Shown here piece by piece: positions 7,972 through 13,743 of a DNA stretch of 14,398 bases. This DNA is from an uncultured Bacillota bacterium (GTDB lineage Bacteria; Bacillota; JAAYKD01), in the NCBI GenBank assembly GCA_937897315.1, contig CALCNS010000025.1, positions 1-14,398 of the forward strand, in the 5' to 3' direction. How positions within the stretch are numbered: position 1 is the first letter of the stretch; every line of letters begins with the position of its first letter. The notes below the pieces were generated by a model, which worked only from the letters and a program-made list of their open reading frames with translations, searched no databases and was not told where the DNA came from. A program made the translations under genes and the position numbers.

Positions 7972-8641
7972 AACAATCAACTTAAACAAAGCTTTTTATT
8001 TAGGGGAAGCTGTGTATGCAGTCAATAATGTGAATCTGCAAATAATGGCTGGAGAAATTGCGATGATCGTGGGTCCTTCGGGAAGTGGCAAGAGTACTCT
8101 CTTAAGCTTACTAGGAGGATTAGATCGCCCAATAAGCGGAGACATTAAGATCAATGGAAAATCAATTGTAACGCTCTCAGAAGATCAACTAGCCGTTATG
8201 CGCAGAAAAAGCATTGGATATGTGTTTCAGTTTTTTAATCTGATTCCACATTTGTCGGCATTGGAAAATGTGGAGTTGCCGATGAAAATTACTGGTGCTA
8301 GTAGAAAAGAAGCCCGTGAACGTGCAGAATACTTGCTGAATGAGGTAGGACTATCCCCGAGGGCACACCATAGACCAGATCAGCTCTCCGGCGGAGAACA
8401 GCAGAGGGTTGCGATTGCAAGGTCATTAATCAATAAACCAGCTGTCGTTTTAGCCGATGAACCCACCGGTAATCTCGACAGCAAAACCCGAGATATTGTC
8501 ATATCGTTGTTCCAGAAGTTTCGAGAAATCGAAAACCAAACCTTTGTCATTATCACCCATGATACGGGGTTAACCCAGTACGCTCAGCGAGTCGTTCGCT
8601 TGCGCGACGGGAAAGTTGAATCGGTTGTGGTTGCTTCGTAA
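7955..8641 (+). CDS. LolD/MacB-type ABC transporter ATPase (228 aa)
   Basis: Complete nucleotide-binding subunit of the exporter. It has a Walker A GPSGSGKST (40-48), a Q-loop at FQFFNLIPHLSALENVELPM (91-110), a signature LSGGEQQRVAIARS (144-157), a Walker B VVLADEPTGNLD (164-175) and an H-loop ITHD (200-203). The FQ-x-FNL-IP-LSALENVELP wording and the length are characteristic of the LolD/MacB/FtsE-like subfamily that partners FtsX-type permeases. The gene overlaps permease 2 by 17 bases, so the three transporter genes are translationally coupled and end the operon. ATP hydrolysis would drive conformational export of the peptide rather than transport by a classical C39-peptidase exporter. 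No peptidase domain is fused. Confidence 0.95.
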   Translation: MKTILETINLNKAFYLGEAVYAVNNVNLQIMAGEIAMIVGPSGSGKSTLLSLLGGLDRPISGDIKINGKSIVTLSEDQLAVMRRKSIGYVFQFFNLIPHLSALENVELPMKITGASRKEARERAEYLLNEVGLSPRAHHRPDQLSGGEQQRVAIARSLINKPAVVLADEPTGNLDSKTRDIVISLFQKFREIENQTFVIITHDTGLTQYAQRVVRLRDGKVESVVVAS

Positions 8642-8659
8642 AGGAGTATGCAAGACAGG

Positions 8660-8692
8660 GTAGGGAGTTCTTTGCTCCTACTGCTTGGTTTC
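8660..8692 (+). terminator. Possible terminator after the transporter operon
   Basis: GTAGGGAG (8660-8667) pairs with CTCCTAC (8675-8681) with one bulged G around a 7-base loop. It is followed by TGCTTGGTTTC, a weak U tract. The hairpin is 18 bases after the ATPase stop codon, the right place for the end of the operon. Confidence 0.5.
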
Positions 8693-8985
8693 TAGTTTAC
8701 CATACACATTTATTCTCATGTCATTATATTTAATGAATGTAAATAGCGGCGTTTATAATCAATGGTTTGTAAAGAAACTGAAGTTGTGAGAGGGTGTGTG
8801 CATCTTTTAACGATTTGCCTATCTTTTAACGATTACACTCTGCTAAATCAAGCATTTCCTGAAAAGCACCAATTCGATCCCGATTTCAGCATAAAGGACC
8901 ACATCAACCTCCAAAATTATCAACCATTCAACCAACAAAACAGCCGAATTTCACCCTCAAACCCCATCCAACCCCCAATTTCAAG
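8693..8985. other. Noncoding spacer between RiPP cluster and tRNA pair
   Basis: I see no credible gene. The 82-codon plus-strand frame at 8762-9010 has no ribosome binding site, has odd composition (rich in Asn, Pro, Gln and Ser) and ends inside the tRNA terminator hairpin. A TATAAT at 8754-8759 lacks a -35 partner. The stretch 8937-8980 is strongly C/A-biased on the plus strand. Confidence 0.55.
8802..8834. repeat. Two direct copies of ATCTTTTAACGATT
   Basis: The 14-base word ATCTTTTAACGATT occurs at 8802-8815 and again at 8821-8834, a 19-base pitch. It contains the sub-palindrome TTAA. It may be a duplicated protein-binding site or a local duplication; no function is evident. Confidence 0.6.
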
Positions 8986-9035
8986 CAAAAACATAACCAC
9001 CTACGGATAAAATTATTTTATCCATAGGTGGTTAT
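8986..9035 (-). terminator. Terminator of the tRNA-Gln/tRNA-Glu transcript
   Basis: A long inverted repeat, ATAACCACCTA (8993-9003) with TAGGTGGTTAT (9025-9035), continues inward as GGATAAAAT/ATTTTATCC with a single mismatch and a minimal loop. On the minus strand the stem is followed by GTTTTTG (from 8991-8987), which fits an intrinsic terminator 5 bases beyond the tRNA-Glu CCA end. Confidence 0.7.
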
Positions 9036-9040
9036 AGATT

Positions 9041-9116
9041 TGGTAGCCCCTAGGGGCTTCGAACCCCTGTTACCGCCGTGAGAGGGCAGCGTCCTAGACC
9101 ACTAGACGAAGAGGCC
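9041..9116 (-). tRNA. tRNA-Glu (anticodon CUC)
   Basis: The minus strand folds as a 76-base cloverleaf. The acceptor is GGCCTCT/AGGGGCT with a G1-U72 wobble. The T arm is AGGGG-TTCGAAG-CCCCT and the anticodon stem CTGCC/GGCGG. The loop CTCTCAC gives anticodon CTC (9080-9082). The 3' CCA is encoded (9041-9043). It is the minor Glu isoacceptor, reading GAG, and is co-transcribed with tRNA-Gln just upstream. Confidence 0.95.
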
Positions 9117-9125
9117 ATGTATGCC

Positions 9126-9199
9126 TGGTTGGGGAAGAAGGATTTGAACCCTCACAAACAGATCCAGAGTCTGCTGTCCTACCGTTAGACGATTCCCCA
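9126..9199 (-). tRNA. tRNA-Gln (anticodon CUG)
   Basis: A 74-base minus-strand cloverleaf with acceptor TGGGGAA/TTCCCCA, discriminator A and encoded CCA (9126-9128). The anticodon stem is GCAGA/TCTGT with loop CTCTGGA, giving anticodon CTG (9165-9167). The T1-A72 first pair is typical of tRNA-Gln. It is the CAG-reading isoacceptor and first gene of the two-tRNA transcript; 9 bases separate it from tRNA-Glu. Confidence 0.95.
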
Positions 9200-9211
9200 G
9201 CGTCGTTACCC

Positions 9212-9240
9212 ATTATAACCAATCTCGACGAATTTGGCAA
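9212..9240 (-). promoter_or_regulatory. Promoter of the tRNA pair, TTGCCA-N17-TATAAT
   Basis: On the minus strand TTGCCA (9240-9235) is followed after 17 bases by a perfect TATAAT (9217-9212). The predicted start, near 9205, is a few bases before the mature tRNA-Gln 5' end at 9199. Confidence 0.8.
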
Positions 9241-9358
9241 GTCCCTGCAAAGATTTTTTTGTGAAGGATCATGAATCCATAACAGTAGCTCTGGCAGGTA
9301 AAAACAAAGCAGTTGCCGAATTCTTCCAAGGTTACCTATAACAGATCGGAGTGAGCTC

Positions 9359-10279
9359 ATGAAAGATGTCAATTCACATTATATACGTCCATACCTTGCG
9401 AGTGATGATCAAACATTCATCGCCCTATTGCGCCAGCCTGGGGGATACTACCTGACCTCTGAAAATCTTAGTCTCGATGACTATGCTGAAAAATACGTTT
9501 ATGAACTAGACGGTAACCCCGTGGGTTTTCTCCTTTTGGAAATGGATGCACGCATTTCACAAATCATCATCTATGTTGCACCCGCATTCCGCCGCCAAGG
9601 CATTGGCTCCCTTTTGCTGCAATATGGTAAAACCTGCTTAGAGAAGCTTGACCCCAATACTACTTGGGTATTCTTCCGAAGCGATATCGGCTCTGCCAAG
9701 GAGTTTTATGCCAAGCGCGGTGCCCAAAACTGGTATTCGTATCACTTCATGGAGTGTGAAGCAAAGCCCGCCACAACAAAGCAGCCTGAGCTATCGTTTG
9801 ACCGAGTCATCACCTACGCCACGGCTCAAATGGAAAATCCGGATATTTTCACGGGATACTTAGAGAAACGCGCCGCCGCTTTCCTGGTCACCAACAAGAT
9901 GATCGATTCACGACCTTACGACGAACGCGAGAGAAGCACCGCCATTGAAGCGTGGTGTAATAAATACAAAGAGGATCTTTGGTTGTTTTACCGCCAGGAC
10001 CGCCTAATCGGTTCAGTATGCATTAGCGAAGGCTTTTTCGACGAAGTTTTTGTTGAACCGGCACAACAAGGCAAGAATATTGGCTCAGAAATTGTGCGTT
10101 GGGGACTAAAGAAGTGCCAAGAAAAAGGATGGAAACCGTCGCTCTGCGTTGTCAACGGCAACCTCCCAGCCACCAAATGCTACCTTAATGCGGGGTTTGA
10201 AATCAAACAAACCTTGGAAATGATGCGGATGTTCAACGATCATAAAGAACCCGATTTTCGCGGACCCATTGGCAGATAA
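9359..10279 (+). CDS. Tandem double-GNAT acetyltransferase (306 aa)
   Basis: Two GNAT domains are joined in one chain. The first (about 5-130) has the acetyl-CoA loop RRQGIGS (78-84). The second (about 148-292) has QGKNIGS (237-243) and the usual N-x-x-A-x-x-x-Y-x-x-x-GF end (268-280). GNAT enzymes transfer acyl groups from acyl-CoA to amines; the substrate cannot be read from the sequence. ATG 9359 is preceded by GGAGTGA at good spacing. The gene is the first of a tightly spaced unit (44 and 37 bases to the next starts) with a cysteine-synthase-like enzyme and a radical SAM protein, which suggests a shared pathway. The base composition is clearly less AT-rich than in the region left of the tRNAs. 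Confidence 0.85.
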   Translation: MKDVNSHYIRPYLASDDQTFIALLRQPGGYYLTSENLSLDDYAEKYVYELDGNPVGFLLLEMDARISQIIIYVAPAFRRQGIGSLLLQYGKTCLEKLDPNTTWVFFRSDIGSAKEFYAKRGAQNWYSYHFMECEAKPATTKQPELSFDRVITYATAQMENPDIFTGYLEKRAAAFLVTNKMIDSRPYDERERSTAIEAWCNKYKEDLWLFYRQDRLIGSVCISEGFFDEVFVEPAQQGKNIGSEIVRWGLKKCQEKGWKPSLCVVNGNLPATKCYLNAGFEIKQTLEMMRMFNDHKEPDFRGPIGR

Positions 10280-10323
10280 AACCGAGAAATGCATCAGAGT
10301 CTACTTTGGAATGGAGTGAGAGC

Positions 10324-11241
10324 ATGAAATTTGCAAATACCATGGCGGACCTAATTGGGAACACCCCTTTGGTCAAGCTTCAGAAAATATCGAGCGGAGC
10401 CAATCTTTTTGCTAAATGTGAGTTTATGAACCCCATCAGTATTAAAGACAGACCGGTATTGCAAATCATTAATCACGCGGAAGCTACCGGTGCACTCAAA
10501 CCCGGAGATACCCTCATAGAGATGACCAGCGGTAACACTGGCATGGCCATTGCCTATATTGCAGCGGTACGGGGATATAAGGCAATCTTGGTGATGTCGG
10601 AAATCCAAAGCGTGGAACGACGCAAAATCATGAAAGCTTTTGGCGCAGAGTTCATCTTAACCCTAGCTGCTTTAGGCACCGTCGGAGCAAGAGATAAGTT
10701 GCATGCCATATTGGCGGAGCATCCGGAATATTTTTATGTGGGCCAGCACAAAAGCCCCGAAAACCCTAATTCGCATTATCTCAGCACCGGTCCGGAACTT
10801 TGGCGCGACCTCGATGGAAAGATTGACATCCTAGTGGCGGGTCTTGGCACGGGTGGTACGTTATGTGGGGCCGGGAAGTACCTCAAAGAGCAGAACCCCA
10901 ACGTTCAACTCGTTGCAGTGGAACCGTTTGATGCGCCCTATATCTCTCAAGGTATCTTTAAGCCACATAGAATCATGGGAACCGCCCCGGGTTTTTACCC
11001 CGATACCCTCGACCGAGAGATCATCGATGAGATTTTGCTAATCAAGGAAGAAGATGCCTTTGAAATGTGCCGGCAGTTGGCAGCCCGTGAAGGAATGATG
11101 GTCGGGATTTCCTCGGGAGCTGTAGCGCATATTATGGTAGAGCTTGCATCACGCCCGGAGAATACGGGGAAGAACATTGTCGGTATCTTTGCCGACTCCG
11201 GTCAGCGATATTTGAGTGTGGAGGGATTGTTCAACGTATAA
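10324..11241 (+). CDS. Cysteine-synthase-like PLP enzyme (305 aa)
   Basis: A fold-type II PLP enzyme close to O-acetylserine sulfhydrylase. Visible motifs are the PLP lysine in SIKDR (K41), the substrate loop TSGNTG (68-73), the phosphate-binding GTGGT (175-179), GISSGA (261-266) and DSGQRYLS near the C-terminus. The stretch before the lysine is NPISIKDRP, one residue shorter than the usual NPxxSVKDR. The loop where CysK has TMPETMSLERR reads VMSEIQSVERR. So it may use a substrate other than O-acetylserine, for example as a cysteine-synthase homologue in a specialised pathway. I chose ATG 10324 with GGAG at 10313-10316 over the TTG at 10306. Neighbours are a GNAT protein and a radical SAM/SPASM protein in the same unit. 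The family is firm; the precise reaction is uncertain. Confidence 0.85.
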   Translation: MKFANTMADLIGNTPLVKLQKISSGANLFAKCEFMNPISIKDRPVLQIINHAEATGALKPGDTLIEMTSGNTGMAIAYIAAVRGYKAILVMSEIQSVERRKIMKAFGAEFILTLAALGTVGARDKLHAILAEHPEYFYVGQHKSPENPNSHYLSTGPELWRDLDGKIDILVAGLGTGGTLCGAGKYLKEQNPNVQLVAVEPFDAPYISQGIFKPHRIMGTAPGFYPDTLDREIIDEILLIKEEDAFEMCRQLAAREGMMVGISSGAVAHIMVELASRPENTGKNIVGIFADSGQRYLSVEGLFNV

Positions 11242-11278
11242 ATGAGACTCAGTTGATTGGAAGATAGGGTGCGACGAC

Positions 11279-12169
11279 ATGAGAAAACTGAAGAAAATCT
11301 ACATTGAGATCACCAATATTTGTAATCTTGCTTGTGAGTTTTGCCCTCCAACAAAACGCAAAGCGAAGTTCATGGAATACGAAACTTTTGTTAAGATATT
11401 GGATCAAATCAAGCAGCATACCGATTATGTGTATTTGCATGTGAAGGGGGAGCCCCTTATGCATCCGGATTTGAGTCGATTCTTAGATTTGTGCAAGGTA
11501 AAAGGGTTTCATGTGAACATCACGACCAATGGCACCCTCATTGCACAAGTTGGGGAGATGCTTTTAAGCAAATCGGCGGTGCGGCAAATCAATTTTTCTC
11601 TGCATAGCGTCGAGAGCACATCCAGCAAGCAGAACCGAGAAGAGTATGTTAAGCAAATCACTACGTTTACCAAAGAAGCGATGCAAAAGACCTCTATGCA
11701 GGTTTCTTTGCGGTTATGGAATCTTCAGGAGAACGAAGAAGGGAAATTGGAGCATGGTGTCAACCGCGAACTGCTGGAACTCATAGCGAAAGAATTTTCT
11801 TGGGCAGGGGTAGAGCACATAGAAGCCAATGGATTAAAGGGGATTGCCTTAGCCGAGAGGGTTTATTTAAATCAAGATGTGCAGTTTGCTTGGCCCGATC
11901 TATCTTTGGAAGAGGAAGACAAAACAGGCTTTTGCTACGGGTTGCGTCACCAGGCGGCAATATTGGTCGATGGTACGGTGCTACCTTGTTGCTTAGATTC
12001 GGACGGGGTCATTGCTTTAGGAAATATTCATAAGAACACGTTTTCGGAGATTATGGAGAGCGAAAGAGCCCTGCAGTTGGTGGAGGGCTTTTCCAAAAGG
12101 CAAGCCGTGGAGGAACTTTGCCGAAAATGTGGGTACAGAAAAAGGTTTGACAACCCATATTCTTCCTGA
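11279..12169 (+). CDS. Radical SAM protein with SPASM-like C-terminus (296 aa)
   Basis: The radical SAM motif is C15-x3-C19-x2-C22 (CNLACEFC), followed by KGEP (56-59). C-terminal cysteines C219, C237, C238, C281 and C284 occur in a context typical of a short SPASM/twitch domain, with ILVDGTVLPCCLDSDG and LGNI before the final CRKC. The protein is short for a peptide maturase, lacks an N-terminal extension and starts directly with the barrel. The target may be a protein, a peptide or a small molecule; I cannot assign it. It is the last gene of the GNAT/cysteine-synthase-like/radical SAM unit. Its last codons overlap the -35 element of the promoter for the tyrS leader, so readthrough from this unit could also feed tyrS. 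Confidence 0.85.
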   Translation: MRKLKKIYIEITNICNLACEFCPPTKRKAKFMEYETFVKILDQIKQHTDYVYLHVKGEPLMHPDLSRFLDLCKVKGFHVNITTNGTLIAQVGEMLLSKSAVRQINFSLHSVESTSSKQNREEYVKQITTFTKEAMQKTSMQVSLRLWNLQENEEGKLEHGVNRELLELIAKEFSWAGVEHIEANGLKGIALAERVYLNQDVQFAWPDLSLEEEDKTGFCYGLRHQAAILVDGTVLPCCLDSDGVIALGNIHKNTFSEIMESERALQLVEGFSKRQAVEELCRKCGYRKRFDNPYSS

Positions 12170-12175
12170 TATAGT
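12147..12175 (+). promoter_or_regulatory. Sigma-A promoter of the tyrS leader, TTGACA-N17-TATAGT
   Basis: A perfect -35 TTGACA (12147-12152), an ideal 17-base spacer and a -10 TATAGT (12170-12175) predict a start near 12182. That is about 22 bases before the leader-peptide ATG. A second -10-like TATAAT is at 12179-12184 without a matching -35. The -35 overlaps the end of the radical SAM gene. Confidence 0.75.
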
Positions 12176-12203
12176 AGGTATAATATTTCGAGGGGGTAGC
12201 GAT

Positions 12204-12293
12204 ATGAGCAACTGCGGTTCTAACGTCACTGTGAACTTCAGCAAGCCGGTTTCTTATTATTACGGAAACAGGCTTGAGTTGCTATGCCCGTAA
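12204..12293 (+). CDS. Tyr-rich leader peptide of tyrS (29 aa)
   Basis: A short open frame starts at ATG 12204 behind a strong GAGGGGG site (12190-12196). It encodes MSNCGSNVTVNF, then SKPVSYYYGNRLELLCP. Three Tyr codons in a row (TAT TAT TAC, 12255-12263) lie upstream of a tyrosyl-tRNA synthetase gene. A 10-base antiterminator arm (12273-12282) begins 9 bases after the last of them, and an intrinsic terminator lies beyond the stop. This is the classical design in which a ribosome stalled on Tyr codons for lack of charged tRNA-Tyr permits readthrough into tyrS. The peptide itself probably has no function. The alternative reading is a small Cys-containing RiPP precursor for the adjacent radical SAM enzyme; the terminator and antiterminator fit makes this less likely. 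Confidence 0.75.
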   Translation: MSNCGSNVTVNFSKPVSYYYGNRLELLCP

Positions 12294-12349
12294 ACAAAGT
12301 TATAGGCAGTTTGGCGGCTCAAGGCAATGCGCTTTGGGCTGCTTTTTTT
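12273..12349 (+). promoter_or_regulatory. Tyr-responsive transcription attenuator (antiterminator and terminator)
   Basis: Terminator: GCGGCTCAA (12314-12322) pairs with TTGGGCTGC (12334-12342) and is followed by seven Ts (12343-12349). Antiterminator: CTTGAGTTGC (12273-12282) can pair over all 10 bases with GCGGCTCAAG (12314-12323), with two G-U pairs, using up the terminator's left arm. A further TGCC/GGCA pair (12285-12288 with 12304-12307) can stack inside. A ribosome stalled at 12255-12263 leaves the antiterminator arm free. One reaching the stop at 12291 covers it and lets the terminator form. No T-box consensus is present. Confidence 0.75.
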
Positions 12350-12371
12350 ATTGGGAAAGGGGGAAAATCAA

Positions 12372-13538
12372 ATGCAAGAGACGCTATTTGAAGTCATTCG
12401 ACGCCATGCGGTGGAGATGTACTCAGAAGAAGGGTTGCAAAATCGTTTTGAGGCAGGGAAGAAGTTGAGAATCAAGTTGGGGGCCGATCCATCTCGTCCC
12501 GATTTGCACTTGGGGCATACCGTGCCTTTGCGCATGTTGCGGCGTATGCAAGATGCGGGGCATGAAATCATCTTTGTGATTGGAGATTTTACCGGCATGA
12601 TAGGCGACCCCACCGGCAAAAGCAAAACGCGTGTGCCGCTCACCTTTGAGCAAACACGTCGCAATGGACAGAGTTACTTTGAGCAGGTCACCAAAATTCT
12701 CGACCCGGCTAAGACGCAAATCACTTACAACTCCGAGTGGCTGAGTGCCTTGAACTTTGCCGATGTGCTGTCATTAACGGCGAAATACACCTTGGCACGT
12801 ATTTTGGAGCGCGATGACTTCGCAGGGAGATTTGCCAATAACCAGGCGATTGGGTTGCACGAGTTATTGTACCCTCTCATGCAAGGGTACGATTCGGTAG
12901 CTTTGGAGGCCGATATCGAAGTAGGTGGCACGGATCAGACGTTTAATTTGCTGGTAGGAAGAGCGCTGCAGAAAGATTATGGGCAGGAACCGCAAGAGGT
13001 GATTACATTTCCTCTGCTGCCTGGGCTCGATGGCAAAGAGAAAATGAGCAAATCTCTCGACAATTACATTGGCATTGACGAACCGGCTGCAACCATGTTT
13101 GAAAAATGCATGCGCGTGCCCGATGAAGTGTTGCCCGAATACTTCCGATTGACGACCGATTTACCGTTGGAACAGGTTGTAGAAGTGATGAATTGCGATA
13201 TGCACGAAGCTCACCGCGTATATGCCTTAGAAATTGTTCGATTGTATCATAGTGAGAAGGCAGCGAAAGAGGCAGAGCGGCACTATGACGATGTAGCGAA
13301 GGGAACGGTGCCAAATGAAATACCCGAACTGCTCTTTGTGCAAGGGCAAGAGGTACCGCTCATTGAGTTGCTGAAGCAGGCCGGATTTGCTGCATCGAAC
13401 TCCGAAGCGCGCCGACTTATTGAAGGACGTGGCATACAACTCAACGGGGAAGTCGTCACCGACATTCACCTTGTCATCTCTCAACCAGCCATAGTTAAAC
13501 GCGGCAAAAACCGTTTCCTCCGCCTCCGCTTCTCCTAA
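12372..13538 (+). CDS. tyrS: Tyrosyl-tRNA synthetase, type 2 (388 aa)
   Basis: A class I synthetase that charges tRNA-Tyr with tyrosine using ATP in the cytoplasm. It has the HIGH motif as HLGH (46-49) inside GADPSRPDLHLGHTVPLR and a GDFTGMIGDPTGKSKTR block (71-87). GGTDQ occurs at 185-189, KMSKS at 224-228, and a C-terminal S4 RNA-binding domain at about 325-388 (SEARRLIEGRGIQLNG). The sequence style is the second TyrRS group (like Bacillus subtilis TyrZ) rather than the TyrS group. ATG 12372 follows a GGGGG-type site at 12359-12363; an upstream in-frame start at 12327 would lie inside the terminator hairpin. The gene is preceded by a leader peptide with three Tyr codons and an attenuator, so expression should rise when charged tRNA-Tyr falls. 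The stop codon abuts a 35-base palindrome. Confidence 0.96.
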   Translation: MQETLFEVIRRHAVEMYSEEGLQNRFEAGKKLRIKLGADPSRPDLHLGHTVPLRMLRRMQDAGHEIIFVIGDFTGMIGDPTGKSKTRVPLTFEQTRRNGQSYFEQVTKILDPAKTQITYNSEWLSALNFADVLSLTAKYTLARILERDDFAGRFANNQAIGLHELLYPLMQGYDSVALEADIEVGGTDQTFNLLVGRALQKDYGQEPQEVITFPLLPGLDGKEKMSKSLDNYIGIDEPAATMFEKCMRVPDEVLPEYFRLTTDLPLEQVVEVMNCDMHEAHRVYALEIVRLYHSEKAAKEAERHYDDVAKGTVPNEIPELLFVQGQEVPLIELLKQAGFAASNSEARRLIEGRGIQLNGEVVTDIHLVISQPAIVKRGKNRFLRLRFS

Positions 13539-13573
13539 TTTACCACATAGGGGACAGTCCCCTATGTGGTAAA
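13539..13573. repeat. 35-base perfect palindrome with GGGGACAGTCCCC core
   Basis: TTTACCACATAGGGGAC (13539-13555), a single A, then its exact complement (13557-13573) begin on the base after the tyrS stop. The form resembles REP-like dispersed palindromes common in Clostridia, often mobilised by REP-associated transposases. It would also make a stable hairpin at the 3' end of the tyrS transcript, though no U tract follows. Confidence 0.85.
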
Positions 13574-13655
13574 TATTCACCAGTGAGGGGACTGTCCCCT
13601 AAGTGGTAAGTATTCGCCTGTGAGGGGACGTCTCGCGTTTTCACAGCAAAAACGC
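13574..13655. repeat. Further, decaying copies of the GGGGAC repeat
   Basis: A second imperfect palindrome spans 13579-13607 (ACCAGTGAGGGGAC against GTCCCCTAAGTGGT, two mismatches). Its left part recurs 37 bases later: TATTCACCAGTGAGGGGAC at 13574-13592 and TATTCGCCTGTGAGGGGAC at 13611-13629. The third copy lacks the right arm. A small hairpin, GCGTTTT/AAAACGC (13635-13641 with 13649-13655), follows. The cluster looks like successive insertions or duplications of one REP-like unit. Confidence 0.75.
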
Positions 13656-13743
13656 TTACCCTACCCTGTAAAAAACAAAGGAAGTTGGCGAAAAAGGGAG
13701 AATATAGCGGTAGGGATGAATACATCGAAAGAAGGTTTTGGTC

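Noticed and set aside
8762..9010. 82-codon plus-strand open frame between the ATPase and the tRNAs
   Set aside because: No ribosome binding site, low-complexity Asn/Pro/Gln/Ser composition, and its end lies inside the tRNA terminator hairpin.
826..9160. tRNA-derived att repeat linking the recombinase end (GATTGAACC near 833) to the tRNA-Gln T arm (GATTTGAACC near 9141)
   Set aside because: The match is under 10 bases, gapped and of a sequence common to many tRNAs, so it does not support an integration site.
12204..12293. Second RiPP precursor for the radical SAM enzyme at 11279
   Set aside because: The peptide has two cysteines and follows a radical SAM gene, but it has its own promoter, and the three Tyr codons with the matching antiterminator and terminator fit a tyrS leader much better. 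Not fully excluded.
12182..12371. T-box riboswitch for tyrS
   Set aside because: The leader is only about 190 bases and lacks the conserved T-box GGTGGnACCGCG sequence; the leader-peptide model explains all parts seen.
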